From positions 21,398-85,397 of the forward strand of contig JAPOVI010000047.1 in NCBI GenBank assembly GCA_026708265.1: a stretch of 64,000 bases of DNA, given 5' to 3'. The translations under genes and the position numbers were made by a program. Shown piece after piece: positions 36,183 to 45,578 of the stretch; the stretch's first letter is position 1; each line of letters starts with the position of its first letter. Under the pieces are notes generated by a model that saw nothing but the letters and a program-made list of their open reading frames with translations, did not search any database and was not told the DNA's origin. This stretch comes from Acidobacteriota bacterium. GTDB taxonomy: Bacteria > Acidobacteriota > Vicinamibacteria > Vicinamibacterales > UBA8438.

Positions 36183-37223
36183 GTGACGACGACAGCGACC
36201 GAGGACCGCGGTTTCCGCCCCGGACCGGGACCGGACGGTGCAGCGCCCGGCCTCGGCCTCTCCCGCCGCCTGCGCCGCCTGCGCCGCTCACCGGCCCTCC
36301 GCGCGCTCGTCCGCGAGACGCGCCTCTCGACCGACTCGCTCGTCCTGCCGCTGTTCGTGCTGGCCGGGGAAGGAGTGCGCCACGAGGTGCCGTCGATGCC
36401 CGGCGTCTGCCAGCTCTCGGTGGACGAGGCCGTGCGCGAGGCAGCCGCGGCGCGCGACGACGGCGTGCGCGCCGTCCTTCTCTTCGGCCTGCCCGAGGCG
36501 AAGGACGCCGAGGGCAGCGCGGCCGCGGACCCCGAGGCGCCCGTGCAGCGGGCGATCCGGGCCCTGAAGAGGGCGGCACCGGACGTCCTGGTCATCACGG
36601 ACGTCTGCCTCTGCGAGTACACGTCCCACGGCCACTGCGGCATCGTGCGCGGGAACGACATCCTGAACGACGCCACCGTGGAGCACCTGGCGCGGGCCGC
36701 CGTATCGCACGCGGAGGCGGGGGCGGACGTCGTCGCGCCGTCGGACATGATGGACGGGCGGGTCGGCGCCATCCGCGAAGCCCTCGACGAGGGAGGGTTC
36801 GAGGACGTGGCGATCATGGCGTACGCCGCGAAGTACTGCTCCGCGTACTACGGTCCGTTCCGCGACGCGGCGGACTCGACGCCCGCGTTCGGAGACCGCC
36901 GGACGCACCAGATGGACCCCGCCAACGTGGAGGAGGCGCTGCGCGAGGTGGCGCTCGACCTCGAGGAGGGCGCCGACGTCGTGATGGTCAAGCCGGCCCT
37001 GCACTACCTCGACGTGATCTCGCGCGTGAAGCAGGAGTTCGGCTACCCGACCGCCGCCTACCACGTCAGCGGGGAGTACGCGATGCTCAAGGCGGCGGCG
37101 CGGAACGGCTGGATCGACGAGGAGCGCGCGATGATGGAGGCGCTGACGGCCATCGCGCGCGCGGGCGCCGACATCCTGATCACCTACTACGCCCGCGATG
37201 CGGCGCGGGTCCTGGCGCGCTGA
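36183..37223 (+). CDS. hemB: Delta-aminolevulinic acid dehydratase (porphobilinogen synthase)
   Basis: The 346-residue enzyme condenses two aminolevulinates. Zinc ligands are the cysteines in [14 protein letters not shown], so it is of the zinc type. Schiff-base lysines are in [15 protein letters not shown] and [13 protein letters not shown]. The GTG at 36183 is chosen because a strong ribosome site (AGGGGAGG) lies 8 bases upstream; the first 25 residues are a disordered extension. It is separated from hemA-hemC-hemD by 5.4 kb of unrelated genes. Confidence 0.96.
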   Translation: MTTTATEDRGFRPGPGPDGAAPGLGLSRRLRRLRRSPALRALVRETRLSTDSLVLPLFVLAGEGVRHEVPSMPGVCQLSVDEAVREAAAARDDGVRAVLLFGLPEAKDAEGSAAADPEAPVQRAIRALKRAAPDVLVITDVCLCEYTSHGHCGIVRGNDILNDATVEHLARAAVSHAEAGADVVAPSDMMDGRVGAIREALDEGGFEDVAIMAYAAKYCSAYYGPFRDAADSTPAFGDRRTHQMDPANVEEALREVALDLEEGADVVMVKPALHYLDVISRVKQEFGYPTAAYHVSGEYAMLKAAARNGWIDEERAMMEALTAIARAGADILITYYARDAARVLAR

Positions 37224-37346
37224 CCGCGATCGCACGCCGGACCGCGGCATCCGCGCGGGAGGGCTTGCGCGGCGCCGCCCCCCCAAGCCCCGCAACCACC
37301 GGCGGGGCCCGGGCGCCCGGCTCCGCCGCACCTCGAGCACCGCTCG

Positions 37347-37364
37347 GGGTCGCGGCCGCGACCC
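37347..37364. terminator. 18-bp perfect palindrome between convergent genes
   Basis: GGGTCGCGGCCGCGACCC lies between the convergent hemB and cytochrome genes. The position fits a bidirectional terminator hairpin but there is no T-run. The rest of the 150-base spacer (37224-37374) is GC-rich without other features. Confidence 0.3.
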
Positions 37365-37374
37365 GGCTCCGCCG

Positions 37375-37842
37375 TCAGTCGATGGTGATCGGGTCGGCGT
37401 CGGCGGCAGGGTCGAGCGCGAGCTCCTCCTCGCCGGGGTCGTAGCCGTTCTCGCGCAGGACGTACGCCAGGATGGCGTTCATCGCCTCCGGGCTCGTGCT
37501 CCCCGGATTGTCCTGCGGCATCGTCGCCAGGCTGAAATCGAACAGCTCCCAGAGAGTGGCGCCCGACCAGCCGCCGAGGAACGCGTCGCCGACGAGCCCG
37601 GGGGCCATCTCGCCGCCTCGAAGGTTGGTCGAGTGGCAGGTCGCGCAGTGCTGGATGTACTCCCGGCGCCCGCGGCCCGCCTGCTGGGCGGTGTAGACGC
37701 CGTCGGATACCGAGCGGCCCTCCTGGCGTTCCCCGCCCCGAGCCGCGGCAGCCGGGAACAGCAGCACCCCGGCGACGGCCGCCGCGGCGAAACGCCCTCC
37801 CACCGACCGCCGACCGCTCGCGTCTCGCTTCGACCTGACCAT
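37375..37842 (-). CDS. Secreted mono-haem cytochrome c
   Basis: The 155-residue protein has a twin-arginine-free signal segment (VGGRFAAAAVAGVLLFPAAAARG) and one haem site, CATCHSTNLRGGEMAPGLVGD, with a later MPQDNPG methionine as the likely sixth ligand. The end EEELALDPAADADPITID is acidic. It is likely a periplasmic electron carrier or subunit of an oxidising enzyme; the nearest partner gene is unclear because its neighbours are convergent hemB and a methyltransferase 90 bases downstream. Confidence 0.85.
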   Translation of the reverse strand: MVRSKRDASGRRSVGGRFAAAAVAGVLLFPAAAARGGERQEGRSVSDGVYTAQQAGRGRREYIQHCATCHSTNLRGGEMAPGLVGDAFLGGWSGATLWELFDFSLATMPQDNPGSTSPEAMNAILAYVLRENGYDPGEEELALDPAADADPITID

Positions 37843-37932
37843 GGGATCGCGCCTCCCCTCCGCCGGACCACTCGACGGCCGCCTCTCTTCCGACCACCGG
37901 GCGGTGCCCCGCGACCGCTCGGACCCCGCGCA

Positions 37933-38994
37933 TCATACCTTCTCGAGCACGACGTCGAAGTCGCGACCGGCCGTCAGCGATGCTGCGACGGCATCGATGC
38001 CCTTCATCCAGCGCCGGTAGTGATAGTAGGGGGTCCAGGCGCGCAGGCGGCGGTGCCGCCGCGCCGTCTCCCGGTCGATCACCTCCGCCAGCGTCCGGTA
38101 GGCTTCGCCCGCTGGCACGCCGTCGCCCCCCTCCCGCTTCCGAACCGTCGCCGCCAGCTCGCGGCGCGTCAGCACCGGCGCCCGGGCGCCGCCCGGGAGG
38201 TAGCCCAGCGCCCGCAACCCGCGGCGCACGCCGATGGCGCGCAGTCGCACGCACCGGAATCCGCTGTCGGCCGCCAGGCGCAGCAACTGCGGGCGCGTGA
38301 AGAAGGACAGGTGGCCCTGGTCGAGAACGGGCAGGGCATCGGCGTCCAGCGCGGCCGCCGCGTTGGCGAGCGGGCGGACGTCCGCCTCGCCGTTCGGCGT
38401 GATCAGCCACAGCAGCGCGCCCGGGCGCATCACGCGCCGGGTCTCCTCGAGATGCCGTCGGGGATTGCGGACGTGCTCGAGCAGGTCCTTCTGGATCACG
38501 AAGTGGAAGCGGTCCGCCGGGTAGCGCACCGCCTCGAGGGTCCCGCGGTGCACCGTCACCCCGAAACGCTCCCGCGCGTAACGGGCGCCGAACGCCGACA
38601 GCTCGACTCCTTCGACCTCCCAATCGGTGGCGCGAGCCAGCGCGTTGAGCAGGAAGCCGAGGCCGCACCCCACCTCGAGCAGCCGGCCGCGCCGCGCCAG
38701 CCGCCGCAGGGTGCGCGCGAGGAAGTACCCCTCGCGATCGTAGCGCTGCCGCTGCGCGGCGTACGCGCGGAACCCCGCGGACGCGGCGGGGTCGAAGTAG
38801 TCCTCGCCGTAGAGCGACGCCAGGTCGTCCGGCCGGGGTCGAGGCCGGACCTGGCGGAACCCGCAGCCGCCGCAACGGTGGATCCATGCCGGACCGAGGC
38901 CGACCACGCCGATTTCGAACCGCGGGGTCATCCGATCCGCCGCGCCGCAGACATCGCAAGGGTCGTGCACTGGGCCGCCGGCTCCCGTGCGCAT
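37933..38994 (-). CDS. Class I SAM-dependent methyltransferase with N-terminal zinc-ribbon
   Basis: The 353-residue protein starts with CDVCGAAD and CGGCGFRQVRPRP (four cysteines of a zinc-binding unit), followed by a Rossmann methyltransferase core: LLEVGCGLGFLLNAL (SAM motif I), VEGVELSAFGARYAR and FVIQKDLLEHVRNP. This build is common in sugar, lipid or polyketide-type C-methyltransferases. The C-terminal 50 residues are basic and include YYHYRRWMKGID. Substrate unknown. It is divergent from hemL; the ATG at 38994 is 60 bases from the hemL start. Confidence 0.82.
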   Translation of the reverse strand: MRTGAGGPVHDPCDVCGAADRMTPRFEIGVVGLGPAWIHRCGGCGFRQVRPRPRPDDLASLYGEDYFDPAASAGFRAYAAQRQRYDREGYFLARTLRRLARRGRLLEVGCGLGFLLNALARATDWEVEGVELSAFGARYARERFGVTVHRGTLEAVRYPADRFHFVIQKDLLEHVRNPRRHLEETRRVMRPGALLWLITPNGEADVRPLANAAAALDADALPVLDQGHLSFFTRPQLLRLAADSGFRCVRLRAIGVRRGLRALGYLPGGARAPVLTRRELAATVRKREGGDGVPAGEAYRTLAEVIDRETARRHRRLRAWTPYYHYRRWMKGIDAVAASLTAGRDFDVVLEKV

Positions 38995-39054
38995 TATCGC
39001 AACCGTCGCCTCGCTCGCGGCTCCCGCCTCCGTGGTAAGGTGCAGCGGCCGATC

Positions 39055-40413
39055 ATGGCACCACCCGCGAAATCCACCCGGCTGTTCGCCCGCGCCCGCC
39101 AGGTGCTTCCCGGCGGCGTCGACAGCCCCGTCCGCGCGTTCGGGGCGGTCGGCGGCAGGCCGCCCTTCATCGACCGCGCCCGGGGGGCCCGGCTGTACGA
39201 CGCCGACGGGCGAAGCTACATCGACTACGTCATGTCGTGGGGTCCGCTGATCCACGGGCACGCCCCGCGGGAGCTGGGCGCCGCCCTCGCGCGGGCCGCC
39301 CGGCGCGGGACGAGCTTCGGCGCCCCGACGGCCCTGGAGGTGGAGCTCGGCTCCCTCGTCCGCCGGCTGGTGCCCTCGATCGAGCGGATCCGTTTCGTCA
39401 ACTCGGGCACGGAGGCGACGATGAGCGCGGTCCGGCTGGCGCGGGCCGCGACCGGCCGGGACCGCATCATCAAGTTCGCGGGCTGCTACCACGGCCACGG
39501 CGACTCGTTCCTCGTCCAGGCCGGGTCGGGAGCGACCACGCTGGGGGTGCCCACCAGCCCCGGAGTGCCCAAGGGAACCGCGGCGGACACCCTGATCGCC
39601 AGGTACAACGACGTCGGCTCGGTAACTCGATTGCTGCGCGCGCACCGCGGGCGCGTCGCCGCGGTCATCGTCGAGCCGGTGGCCGGCAACATGGGCGTCG
39701 TGCCCCCCGCCGACGGGTTCCTGCCCGGGTTGCGCGCCGCGTGCGACGAGCACGAGGCGCTGCTGATCTTCGACGAGGTCATCTCCGGCTTCCGGGCGGC
39801 GAAAGGGGGAGCGCAGGCGGTGCACGGGGTGCGGCCCGACCTGACGTGCCTCGGCAAGATCATCGGCGGCGGACTACCCGTCGGGGCGTATGGCGGGCGG
39901 GCCGACCTGATGGACCGGATGGCGCCCGAGGGGCCCGTCTACCAGGCGGGGACGCTGTCGGGGAACCCGCTGGCGATGACGGCCGGCATCTGGGCGCTCT
40001 CGAACCTGTCGGCCTCGCTCTACCGCCGCCTGGCGGCGCTCGGCGCCCGCCTCGCGGACGGCCTGCGGGCCTCCGCCGCGGCCGCCGGCGTGCCGCTCAC
40101 CGTGAACGTGGCCGGCTCGGTCCTGACGCCCTTCTTCCATTCCGGGCCGGTGACGGACTATGCGTCGGCAACGGCGGCCGACACGGCCGCCTACGGCGCG
40201 TTCTTCCACGGCCTGCTGGCGCGCGGCGTCTATCCGCCCCCCTCGCAGTTCGAGGGGTGGTTCCTGTCGGCGGCCCACACCGAGCGCGACGTGGACGGCA
40301 CGCTCCGCGCCGCCGACCAGGCGCTCCGGGGCCTCGCGCACCCGGACGGGCGCGCCGGGAGTGCCGGCCGGCGCGAGCGCCCCCGGCGCGCGCCCCGCGG
40401 AGCACATTCGTAG
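39055..40413 (+). CDS. hemL: Glutamate-1-semialdehyde 2,1-aminomutase
   Basis: The 452-residue PLP enzyme makes aminolevulinate in the C5 pathway. The PLP Lys is in CLGKIIGGGLPVGAYGG; FVNSGTEATMSAVRLAR, CYHGHGDSFLVQAGSG and LLIFDEVISGFR are all present. About 20 Arg/Gly-rich residues extend the C terminus past the usual end. The ATG at 39055 is preceded by a weak ribosome site. ispG begins 4 bases after its stop, an uncommon pairing. Confidence 0.96.
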   Translation: MAPPAKSTRLFARARQVLPGGVDSPVRAFGAVGGRPPFIDRARGARLYDADGRSYIDYVMSWGPLIHGHAPRELGAALARAARRGTSFGAPTALEVELGSLVRRLVPSIERIRFVNSGTEATMSAVRLARAATGRDRIIKFAGCYHGHGDSFLVQAGSGATTLGVPTSPGVPKGTAADTLIARYNDVGSVTRLLRAHRGRVAAVIVEPVAGNMGVVPPADGFLPGLRAACDEHEALLIFDEVISGFRAAKGGAQAVHGVRPDLTCLGKIIGGGLPVGAYGGRADLMDRMAPEGPVYQAGTLSGNPLAMTAGIWALSNLSASLYRRLAALGARLADGLRASAAAAGVPLTVNVAGSVLTPFFHSGPVTDYASATAADTAAYGAFFHGLLARGVYPPPSQFEGWFLSAAHTERDVDGTLRAADQALRGLAHPDGRAGSAGRRERPRRAPRGAHS

Positions 40414-40417
40414 CCCG

Positions 40418-41671
40418 ATGCAGGTCACGCGCGCGCGCCGCACGACCGCCGTCCCGGTGGGGAACGTGCAGATCGGGGGCGGGGCCCCGGTAGCGGTCCA
40501 GTCGATGACCCTGACCGACACGGCCGACGCCGGGGCGACGGCGGCGCAGTGCGTCGAGCTCGCGGAGGCCGGATCCGAGCTCGTCCGCGTCACCGTCAAC
40601 CTGGACGACGCCGCGCGCGCCGTGCCCGAGATCAAGCGGCGCATGCTCGACGCGGGCTGCACGGCCCCGCTGATCGGCGACTTCCACTACAACGGGCACC
40701 TGCTGCTCACGCGCCACCCCGCTTGCGCGGCGGCGCTCGACAAGTACCGCATCAACCCGGGGAACGTCGGAACGGGCCGGCGGCGGGACGAGCGGTTCCA
40801 GACCATCTGCCGCGTCGCCCGCGACCACGGCAAGCCGGTCCGCATCGGCGTCAACGGGGGCTCCCTGAACCAGGATCTCGTCATGGCCAAGATGCAGGCC
40901 AACACGGACCGCGACCTCGGGAGGACGTCGGCGGAGATCATCAACGAATGCATGGTGATCTCGGCCGTCGAGTCGACGGCGCTCGCCCTCGAGAGCGGCC
41001 TCGGCGAGCACCAGGTCATCATCTCGGCCAAGGTGTCGAAGCCGGGGGACCTGGTGGCGATCTATCGGGCCCTCGCCCGCCAGACCGCGCAGCCGCTGCA
41101 TCTCGGGCTCACCGAGGCGGGGATGGGCGTCAAGGGCCTCGTCTGGTCTGCGGCGGCGATGGGCGTCCTGCTGCACGACGGCATCGGCGACACCGTCCGC
41201 GTCTCGCTGACGCCGCGGCCCGGCGGCGACCGTCGGGAGGAGGTCCATGCCGCGTGCGAGCTGCTGCAGGCGCTCGGCCTGCGGTCGTTCGCGCCGAGCG
41301 TGACCGCCTGCCCCGGCTGCGGCCGGACGACGAGCAGCACGTTCCAGGAGCTCGCGGAGCGGGTCCAGGGCTACGTGCGCGGCATGATGCCGCAGTGGAA
41401 GGCGGCCTACGACGGGGTCGAGGAGATGACGGTCGCCGTGATGGGCTGCGTGGTGAACGGCCCCGGGGAGTCGAAGGCTGCGAACATCGGCATCAGCCTG
41501 CCGGGAACGGGCGAGGAGCCGACGTGTCCGGTCTATGTCGACGGGCGCCACACGACCACCCTGCGCGGCTCGTACGACGATCTCTCGGAGGCGTTCCGGC
41601 GTCTGATCGACGACTACGTCGAGGAGAAGTACGCCCGGAAGCCGGAAGCGACGAGGCCGGCCGCGCGGTGA
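40418..41671 (+). CDS. ispG: 4-hydroxy-3-methylbut-2-enyl diphosphate synthase
   Basis: The 417-residue enzyme of the MEP isoprenoid pathway reduces MEcPP. The iron-sulphur cysteines are in TACPGCGRTTSS and AVMGCVVNGPGESK, with the TIM-barrel part before them (VPVGNVQIGGGAPVAVQSM, RINPGNVG). It has the short two-domain form. The gene cooperates with dxr at 51.4 kb. An HAD hydrolase gene follows 31 bases later. Confidence 0.96.
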   Translation: MQVTRARRTTAVPVGNVQIGGGAPVAVQSMTLTDTADAGATAAQCVELAEAGSELVRVTVNLDDAARAVPEIKRRMLDAGCTAPLIGDFHYNGHLLLTRHPACAAALDKYRINPGNVGTGRRRDERFQTICRVARDHGKPVRIGVNGGSLNQDLVMAKMQANTDRDLGRTSAEIINECMVISAVESTALALESGLGEHQVIISAKVSKPGDLVAIYRALARQTAQPLHLGLTEAGMGVKGLVWSAAAMGVLLHDGIGDTVRVSLTPRPGGDRREEVHAACELLQALGLRSFAPSVTACPGCGRTTSSTFQELAERVQGYVRGMMPQWKAAYDGVEEMTVAVMGCVVNGPGESKAANIGISLPGTGEEPTCPVYVDGRHTTTLRGSYDDLSEAFRRLIDDYVEEKYARKPEATRPAAR

Positions 41672-41702
41672 CGGCCCCGCCGGCCCGCCGACGCCGCAAC
41701 CG

Positions 41703-42740
41703 ATGACCGAGATGCGCCGCGGCCCGGCCGCCGCCCCGCCCGTCGCCTCCGTCCGGTTGATCGGCATCGACATCGACGGCACCCTCCTCGACAGCCGCGG
41801 CCGGCTGCCCGAGCGCAACCGGAGCGCGGTGCGCGTCGCCGTCGACCGCGGCATCCACGTCGTGCTGGTGACGGGCCGGGCCTACCACCACGCGATGCCG
41901 ATCGCCCGCAAGCTGCACGGGCTGCCGGCGCCGGATACGGCCGCGGGAGGTCACGACGGCGCCGGAGTCGTGCGACCGACGACCGACGGGGACGGTTCCC
42001 GCGGGGCCCCCGCGCCCGCCCGCGGCGACGCGACCGCGCCGGCCGGCGACGCGACGTCCTGCGACGGCATGCTGATCGTCAGCAACGGGGCCCTGACGAA
42101 GGGAACCGACGGCGCCACCCGCGCCTGCCGCCTGCTGCCGCGCGCGACCGCGCGCGGCGTCGTGACGGCAATGCGGCCGCGTCATCGGGGGGTCGCCGCG
42201 ATCTTCGACCGGCCCGGGGCGCGACAGTACGTCTACGAGGGAATCGACTGGAGCAACCCGAACCGGGCGTGGTACTACGAGCGGAACCGGGCCTACATGA
42301 CCCGGGCGGAGCGGATCGAGGAGGCGTTGACCGACGACCCCGTCCAGGTCGGATTCACCGGCAGCGTAGCCGAGATGCGGGCGCTGCACGCGGCGATCCG
42401 CGACCTCCCGGAAGCAGGCCAGGTCACGCCGATGCTCACCGAGTACCCCGCACGCGACTTCTCGCTCCTCGACATCATCGCCAGAGGCTGCTCCAAGGGT
42501 TCGGGCCTCGCCGCGTGGGCCCGCCGCCTGGGCCTCGACCCGGCCGAGGTGATGGCGGTCGGCGACAACCTCAACGACCTCGAGATGCTGGAGTTCGCAG
42601 GCCGCCCGGTGGTCATGGGAAACGCCGTGGCGGAGCTCAAGGAACGCGGCTGGCCGGTCGCGGCGACCCACGACGAGTGCGGACTCGCGGACGCCGTCGA
42701 GGCGGCGGCCCGACAGGAGTCTGCGCCGCAGACGGCGTAG
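41703..42740 (+). CDS. HAD-superfamily (Cof-type) phosphatase with a low-complexity insertion
   Basis: The 345-residue protein has HAD motif I IGIDIDGTLLDS, motif II VTGRAYHH, motif III Lys in ARGCSKGSGL and motif IV VGDNLNDLEML. The cap domain is of the Cof/YbiV type. Between motif II and the cap, about 45 residues rich in Gly, Asp, Ala and Pro (about 78-122, GGHDGAGVVRPTTDGDGSRG) interrupt the usual spacing. It likely dephosphorylates a sugar phosphate or related metabolite. Adjacent cobO starts 16 bases after its stop. Confidence 0.87.
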   Translation: MTEMRRGPAAAPPVASVRLIGIDIDGTLLDSRGRLPERNRSAVRVAVDRGIHVVLVTGRAYHHAMPIARKLHGLPAPDTAAGGHDGAGVVRPTTDGDGSRGAPAPARGDATAPAGDATSCDGMLIVSNGALTKGTDGATRACRLLPRATARGVVTAMRPRHRGVAAIFDRPGARQYVYEGIDWSNPNRAWYYERNRAYMTRAERIEEALTDDPVQVGFTGSVAEMRALHAAIRDLPEAGQVTPMLTEYPARDFSLLDIIARGCSKGSGLAAWARRLGLDPAEVMAVGDNLNDLEMLEFAGRPVVMGNAVAELKERGWPVAATHDECGLADAVEAAARQESAPQTA

Positions 42741-42756
42741 ACTCCCAGGTGAGCGA

Positions 42757-43287
42757 ATGACCAGGGAGCGCAAGGGGCTCGTCGTCGTCAACACCGGGAA
42801 CGGCAAGGGGAAGACCACGGCGGCCCTCGGGGTGCTGTTCCGTGCCTGGGGGCGCGGGATGCGCGTGCGGGTGTTCCAGTTTCTCAAGCACACCGGGTCC
42901 CGGTTCGGCGAGAGCCGCGCGGCCGAGAAGCTCGACATCCCCTGGTCGGCCCTCGGCGACGGCTTCACGTGGCTGTCGAAGGACATGGACCGAACGCGGG
43001 CCCTGGCGCGCGAGCAGTGGGAGCGCTGCCGGGAGGCGCTTCTCGCGGACGATCACGACGTCATCGTCCTCGACGAGTTCACCTATCCGCTGCACTACGG
43101 CTGGATTCCGGTGGACGAGGTGCTCGACACCCTGCGCGCCAGACCGCACATGCTGCACGTGATCATCACCGGCCGCAACGCCCCGGAAGGACTGATCGCG
43201 TTCGCCGACCTCGTGACGGAGATGCGCGAGGTGAAGCACCCGTTTCGGGAGCAGGGCATCAAGGCCCAGCCGGGCCTGGAGTACTGA
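42757..43287 (+). CDS. cobO: Corrinoid adenosyltransferase (BtuR/CobO type)
   Basis: The 176-residue ATP:corrinoid adenosyltransferase has the family P-loop VVVNTGNGKGKTTAAL near the N terminus, the later IVLDEFTYPLHYGW, and ends with FREQGIKAQPGLEY, as in CobO/CobA of the Escherichia type. It adenosylates cobalt of incoming or precursor corrinoids. It is convergent with cobQ and lies at the border of the corrinoid salvage locus, on the opposite strand to it, so it is probably expressed separately. Confidence 0.93.
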   Translation: MTRERKGLVVVNTGNGKGKTTAALGVLFRAWGRGMRVRVFQFLKHTGSRFGESRAAEKLDIPWSALGDGFTWLSKDMDRTRALAREQWERCREALLADDHDVIVLDEFTYPLHYGWIPVDEVLDTLRARPHMLHVIITGRNAPEGLIAFADLVTEMREVKHPFREQGIKAQPGLEY

Positions 43288-43314
43288 CGCGTACTGACGC
43301 GCGCCCCCCGGGCG

Positions 43315-44808
43315 TCAGAGCCCGGCGTCCGCGAGCAGGGCGTCGACGTCGAGCGCCGCCTCGAGGCCGTCGGCCAGCTCGTCGATGGCGCTCTCGAGCA
43401 CCGGCTCCCAGGCCAGGCTCGACGACGACGCGGCGCGCACCCGCTCGAGCCAGGCGGCGCGGAACCGGTCGTCGGCGAACAGCCCGTGCACGTAGGTGCC
43501 CTCGATCCTCCCGTCGGCACTGAGGGCGCCGTCCGGGCCGCGATCCAGTCGGGCGAAGGGGCGCTCGGCTGCATCCGGGCCGCGGGTCCGTCCGGTGTGG
43601 ATCTCGTATCCGGACAGCGGGGCCCCGCTCCGGGCGCAGGCACCGGCGACCCGGCGCACCGCCTTGGCCGGCTCCATCTCCGTCTCCACGTCCAGCAGCC
43701 CGAGCCCCTGCGCCTCGCCGGCGGAGCCGTCGACGCCTGCGGCGTCGCGCACGCGGCGGCCGAGCATCTGGTAGCCGCCGCACAGTCCCAGGACCCGCCC
43801 TTCCGCGCGTGCGTGAGCCAGGATGTCGTGGTCCCAGCCGTGGGCCCGGAGGCAGGCCAGGTCGTCGAGCGTCGATTTCGAGCCCGGCAGCACCACCACG
43901 TCCGCGTCCCGCGGCAGGGGGCGGGCGAGGGGCGCCATCACGAGGTCGACGGCGGGCTCCATCCGCAAGGGATCGAAGTCGTCGGCGTTCGCGATGCGCG
44001 GCAGCAGCGGCGCCACGACCTTGATGCGGCCGCGGCGGGAGCGGCCGGGCCCGGCGTCGTCGACTCTCCCGGCTTCCTTGTCGAGGCCCACCGAGTCCTC
44101 GGCCGGCAGTTGCCGCGCCGCATCGAGCCACGGCACCACGCCGCGGCAGGGCCAGCCCGTACGCTGCTCGACCTCGCGCACGCCGTCGGCGAAGCGGGTG
44201 GGGTCGCCCCGGAAGCGGTTGATAGCGAAGCTCGTGATCTGCGCCGCGTCAGCCGGCTCGAGCACGACGCGCGTCCCGACGAGCGCCGCGATGGCGCCGC
44301 CCCGGTCGATGTCCGCGAGCAGGCAGACCGGTGCGTCGACACGGCGCGCGAAGCCCATGTTGGCGATGTCGTTGCGGCGCAGATTGGTCTCGGCGGGGCT
44401 GCCGGCGCCCTCCACCACGACGAGGTCGCTGGCGTCGGCGAGCCGTTCGAAGCTCTCGAGCACGGGAGCGAGCAGACGACCGCGACGGTCGAGGAACGCC
44501 GCCGCCGGCCACGTCGCGGCCACCCTTCCCTGCACCACCACCTGCGCGGCGCCGTCCGATTCGGGCTTCAGCAGCACCGGGTTCATGTCGACGGTGGGCG
44601 CGAGGCCCGCGGCGCGCGCCTGCAGCGCCTGCGCGCGTCCGATCTCCCCGCCGTCGGCGCAGGCGGCCGCGTTGTTCGACATGTTCTGCGGCTTGAACGG
44701 CGCGACCGCGAGGCCCCGCCGCCGCGCCAGCCGGCAGAGCCCCGTCACCACGGTGGACTTGCCGGCGTGCGAGCCGGTGGCCTGGACCATCAGCACGCCC
44801 CGCCTCAC
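43315..44808 (-). CDS. cobQ: Cobyric acid synthase
   Basis: The 497-residue glutamine-dependent amidase adds four amides to adenosylcobyrinic acid diamide. It has an N-terminal dethiobiotin-synthetase-like domain (MVQATGSHAGKSTVVTG) and a glutaminase domain with the nucleophile in LGLCGGYQMLG and the His in GTYVHGLFADD. The GTG at 44808 overlaps the btuD stop (GTGA) and adds the short start MRRGVL before MVQATG; ATG at 44790 is the alternative. It is the last gene of the riboswitch-controlled part of the locus. Confidence 0.94.
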   Translation of the reverse strand: MRRGVLMVQATGSHAGKSTVVTGLCRLARRRGLAVAPFKPQNMSNNAAACADGGEIGRAQALQARAAGLAPTVDMNPVLLKPESDGAAQVVVQGRVAATWPAAAFLDRRGRLLAPVLESFERLADASDLVVVEGAGSPAETNLRRNDIANMGFARRVDAPVCLLADIDRGGAIAALVGTRVVLEPADAAQITSFAINRFRGDPTRFADGVREVEQRTGWPCRGVVPWLDAARQLPAEDSVGLDKEAGRVDDAGPGRSRRGRIKVVAPLLPRIANADDFDPLRMEPAVDLVMAPLARPLPRDADVVVLPGSKSTLDDLACLRAHGWDHDILAHARAEGRVLGLCGGYQMLGRRVRDAAGVDGSAGEAQGLGLLDVETEMEPAKAVRRVAGACARSGAPLSGYEIHTGRTRGPDAAERPFARLDRGPDGALSADGRIEGTYVHGLFADDRFRAAWLERVRAASSSSLAWEPVLESAIDELADGLEAALDVDALLADAGL

Positions 44809-45578
44809 GCGGCCCCCTCGACCGTCACCAGCCAGGCCTCCGCGAAGCGTCGGACGGACGCGCGGACGCCATAGACCTCGGCCAGGCGCTCCGTGGTGAG
44901 CGTCGCCTCGGGCGATCCATCCGCCACCAGGCGGCCTCCGGCCATCCAGACCAGCCGGTCCGCGGCCCGCGCGGCCAGCGCCGCGTCGTGCATCACGACC
45001 AGCACCCCCCGGCCGGCGTCGGCGTAGCCGCGGACGAGTCGCATCACCTGGTGCTGGTGCAGCGGGTCGAGTGCCGCCGTCGGCTCGTCGGCCAGCAGGA
45101 ACGATGCCTCCGCCGCCATGGCCCGCGCCACGTGCGTGCGGGCCAGCTCGCCCCCGGAGAGCGTCGTGCAGGGGCGATCCGCGAACCGTTCCAGATCGCA
45201 CGCGGCCAGCGCCCGCGAGACCGCGGCCGCGTCCGCCGTCCCCAGCCGACCGGGCGCCGCGCCGTAGGCAAACCGTCCGAGCGCCACGAGGTCGCGTACC
45301 CGCAGGGGCCACGCCACGGGCCGGCTCTGCGGCAGGTAGGTGATCCGCCGCGCCCGCTCGGCCGGGGCGAGCCGCACGGGGTCACGCCCTCCGGCGCTCA
45401 CCGTCCCCCCGGCGCGGGGCGCGAGGCCGAGCGCCCCCCGCAGCAGGGTCGTCTTGCCGGCCCCGTTGGCCCCCAGCAGCGCCACCAGCTCGCCGCGGGC
45501 GAGGGTGAGCGACGCCTCGCGCACCACGGCGCGCCCCCCCAGCGTCACGCTCAACCGATCGAGGGTGAGATCAGTCAT
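44805..45578 (-). CDS. btuD: Corrinoid ABC transporter ATP-binding protein
   Basis: The 257-residue ATPase has Walker A GANGAGKTTLL, the signature LSGGELART (one residue off the usual LSGGQ), Walker B FLLADEPTAALD and the switch His in VVMHDAA. It belongs to the FecE/BtuD family and energises uptake through BtuC. Context (riboswitch, BtuC, BtuF, cobQ) supports corrinoid import, whereas sequence alone could also fit haem or siderophore import. The start overlaps the btuC end by 8 bases. Confidence 0.9.
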   Translation of the reverse strand: MTDLTLDRLSVTLGGRAVVREASLTLARGELVALLGANGAGKTTLLRGALGLAPRAGGTVSAGGRDPVRLAPAERARRITYLPQSRPVAWPLRVRDLVALGRFAYGAAPGRLGTADAAAVSRALAACDLERFADRPCTTLSGGELARTHVARAMAAEASFLLADEPTAALDPLHQHQVMRLVRGYADAGRGVLVVMHDAALAARAADRLVWMAGGRLVADGSPEATLTTERLAEVYGVRASVRRFAEAWLVTVEGAA

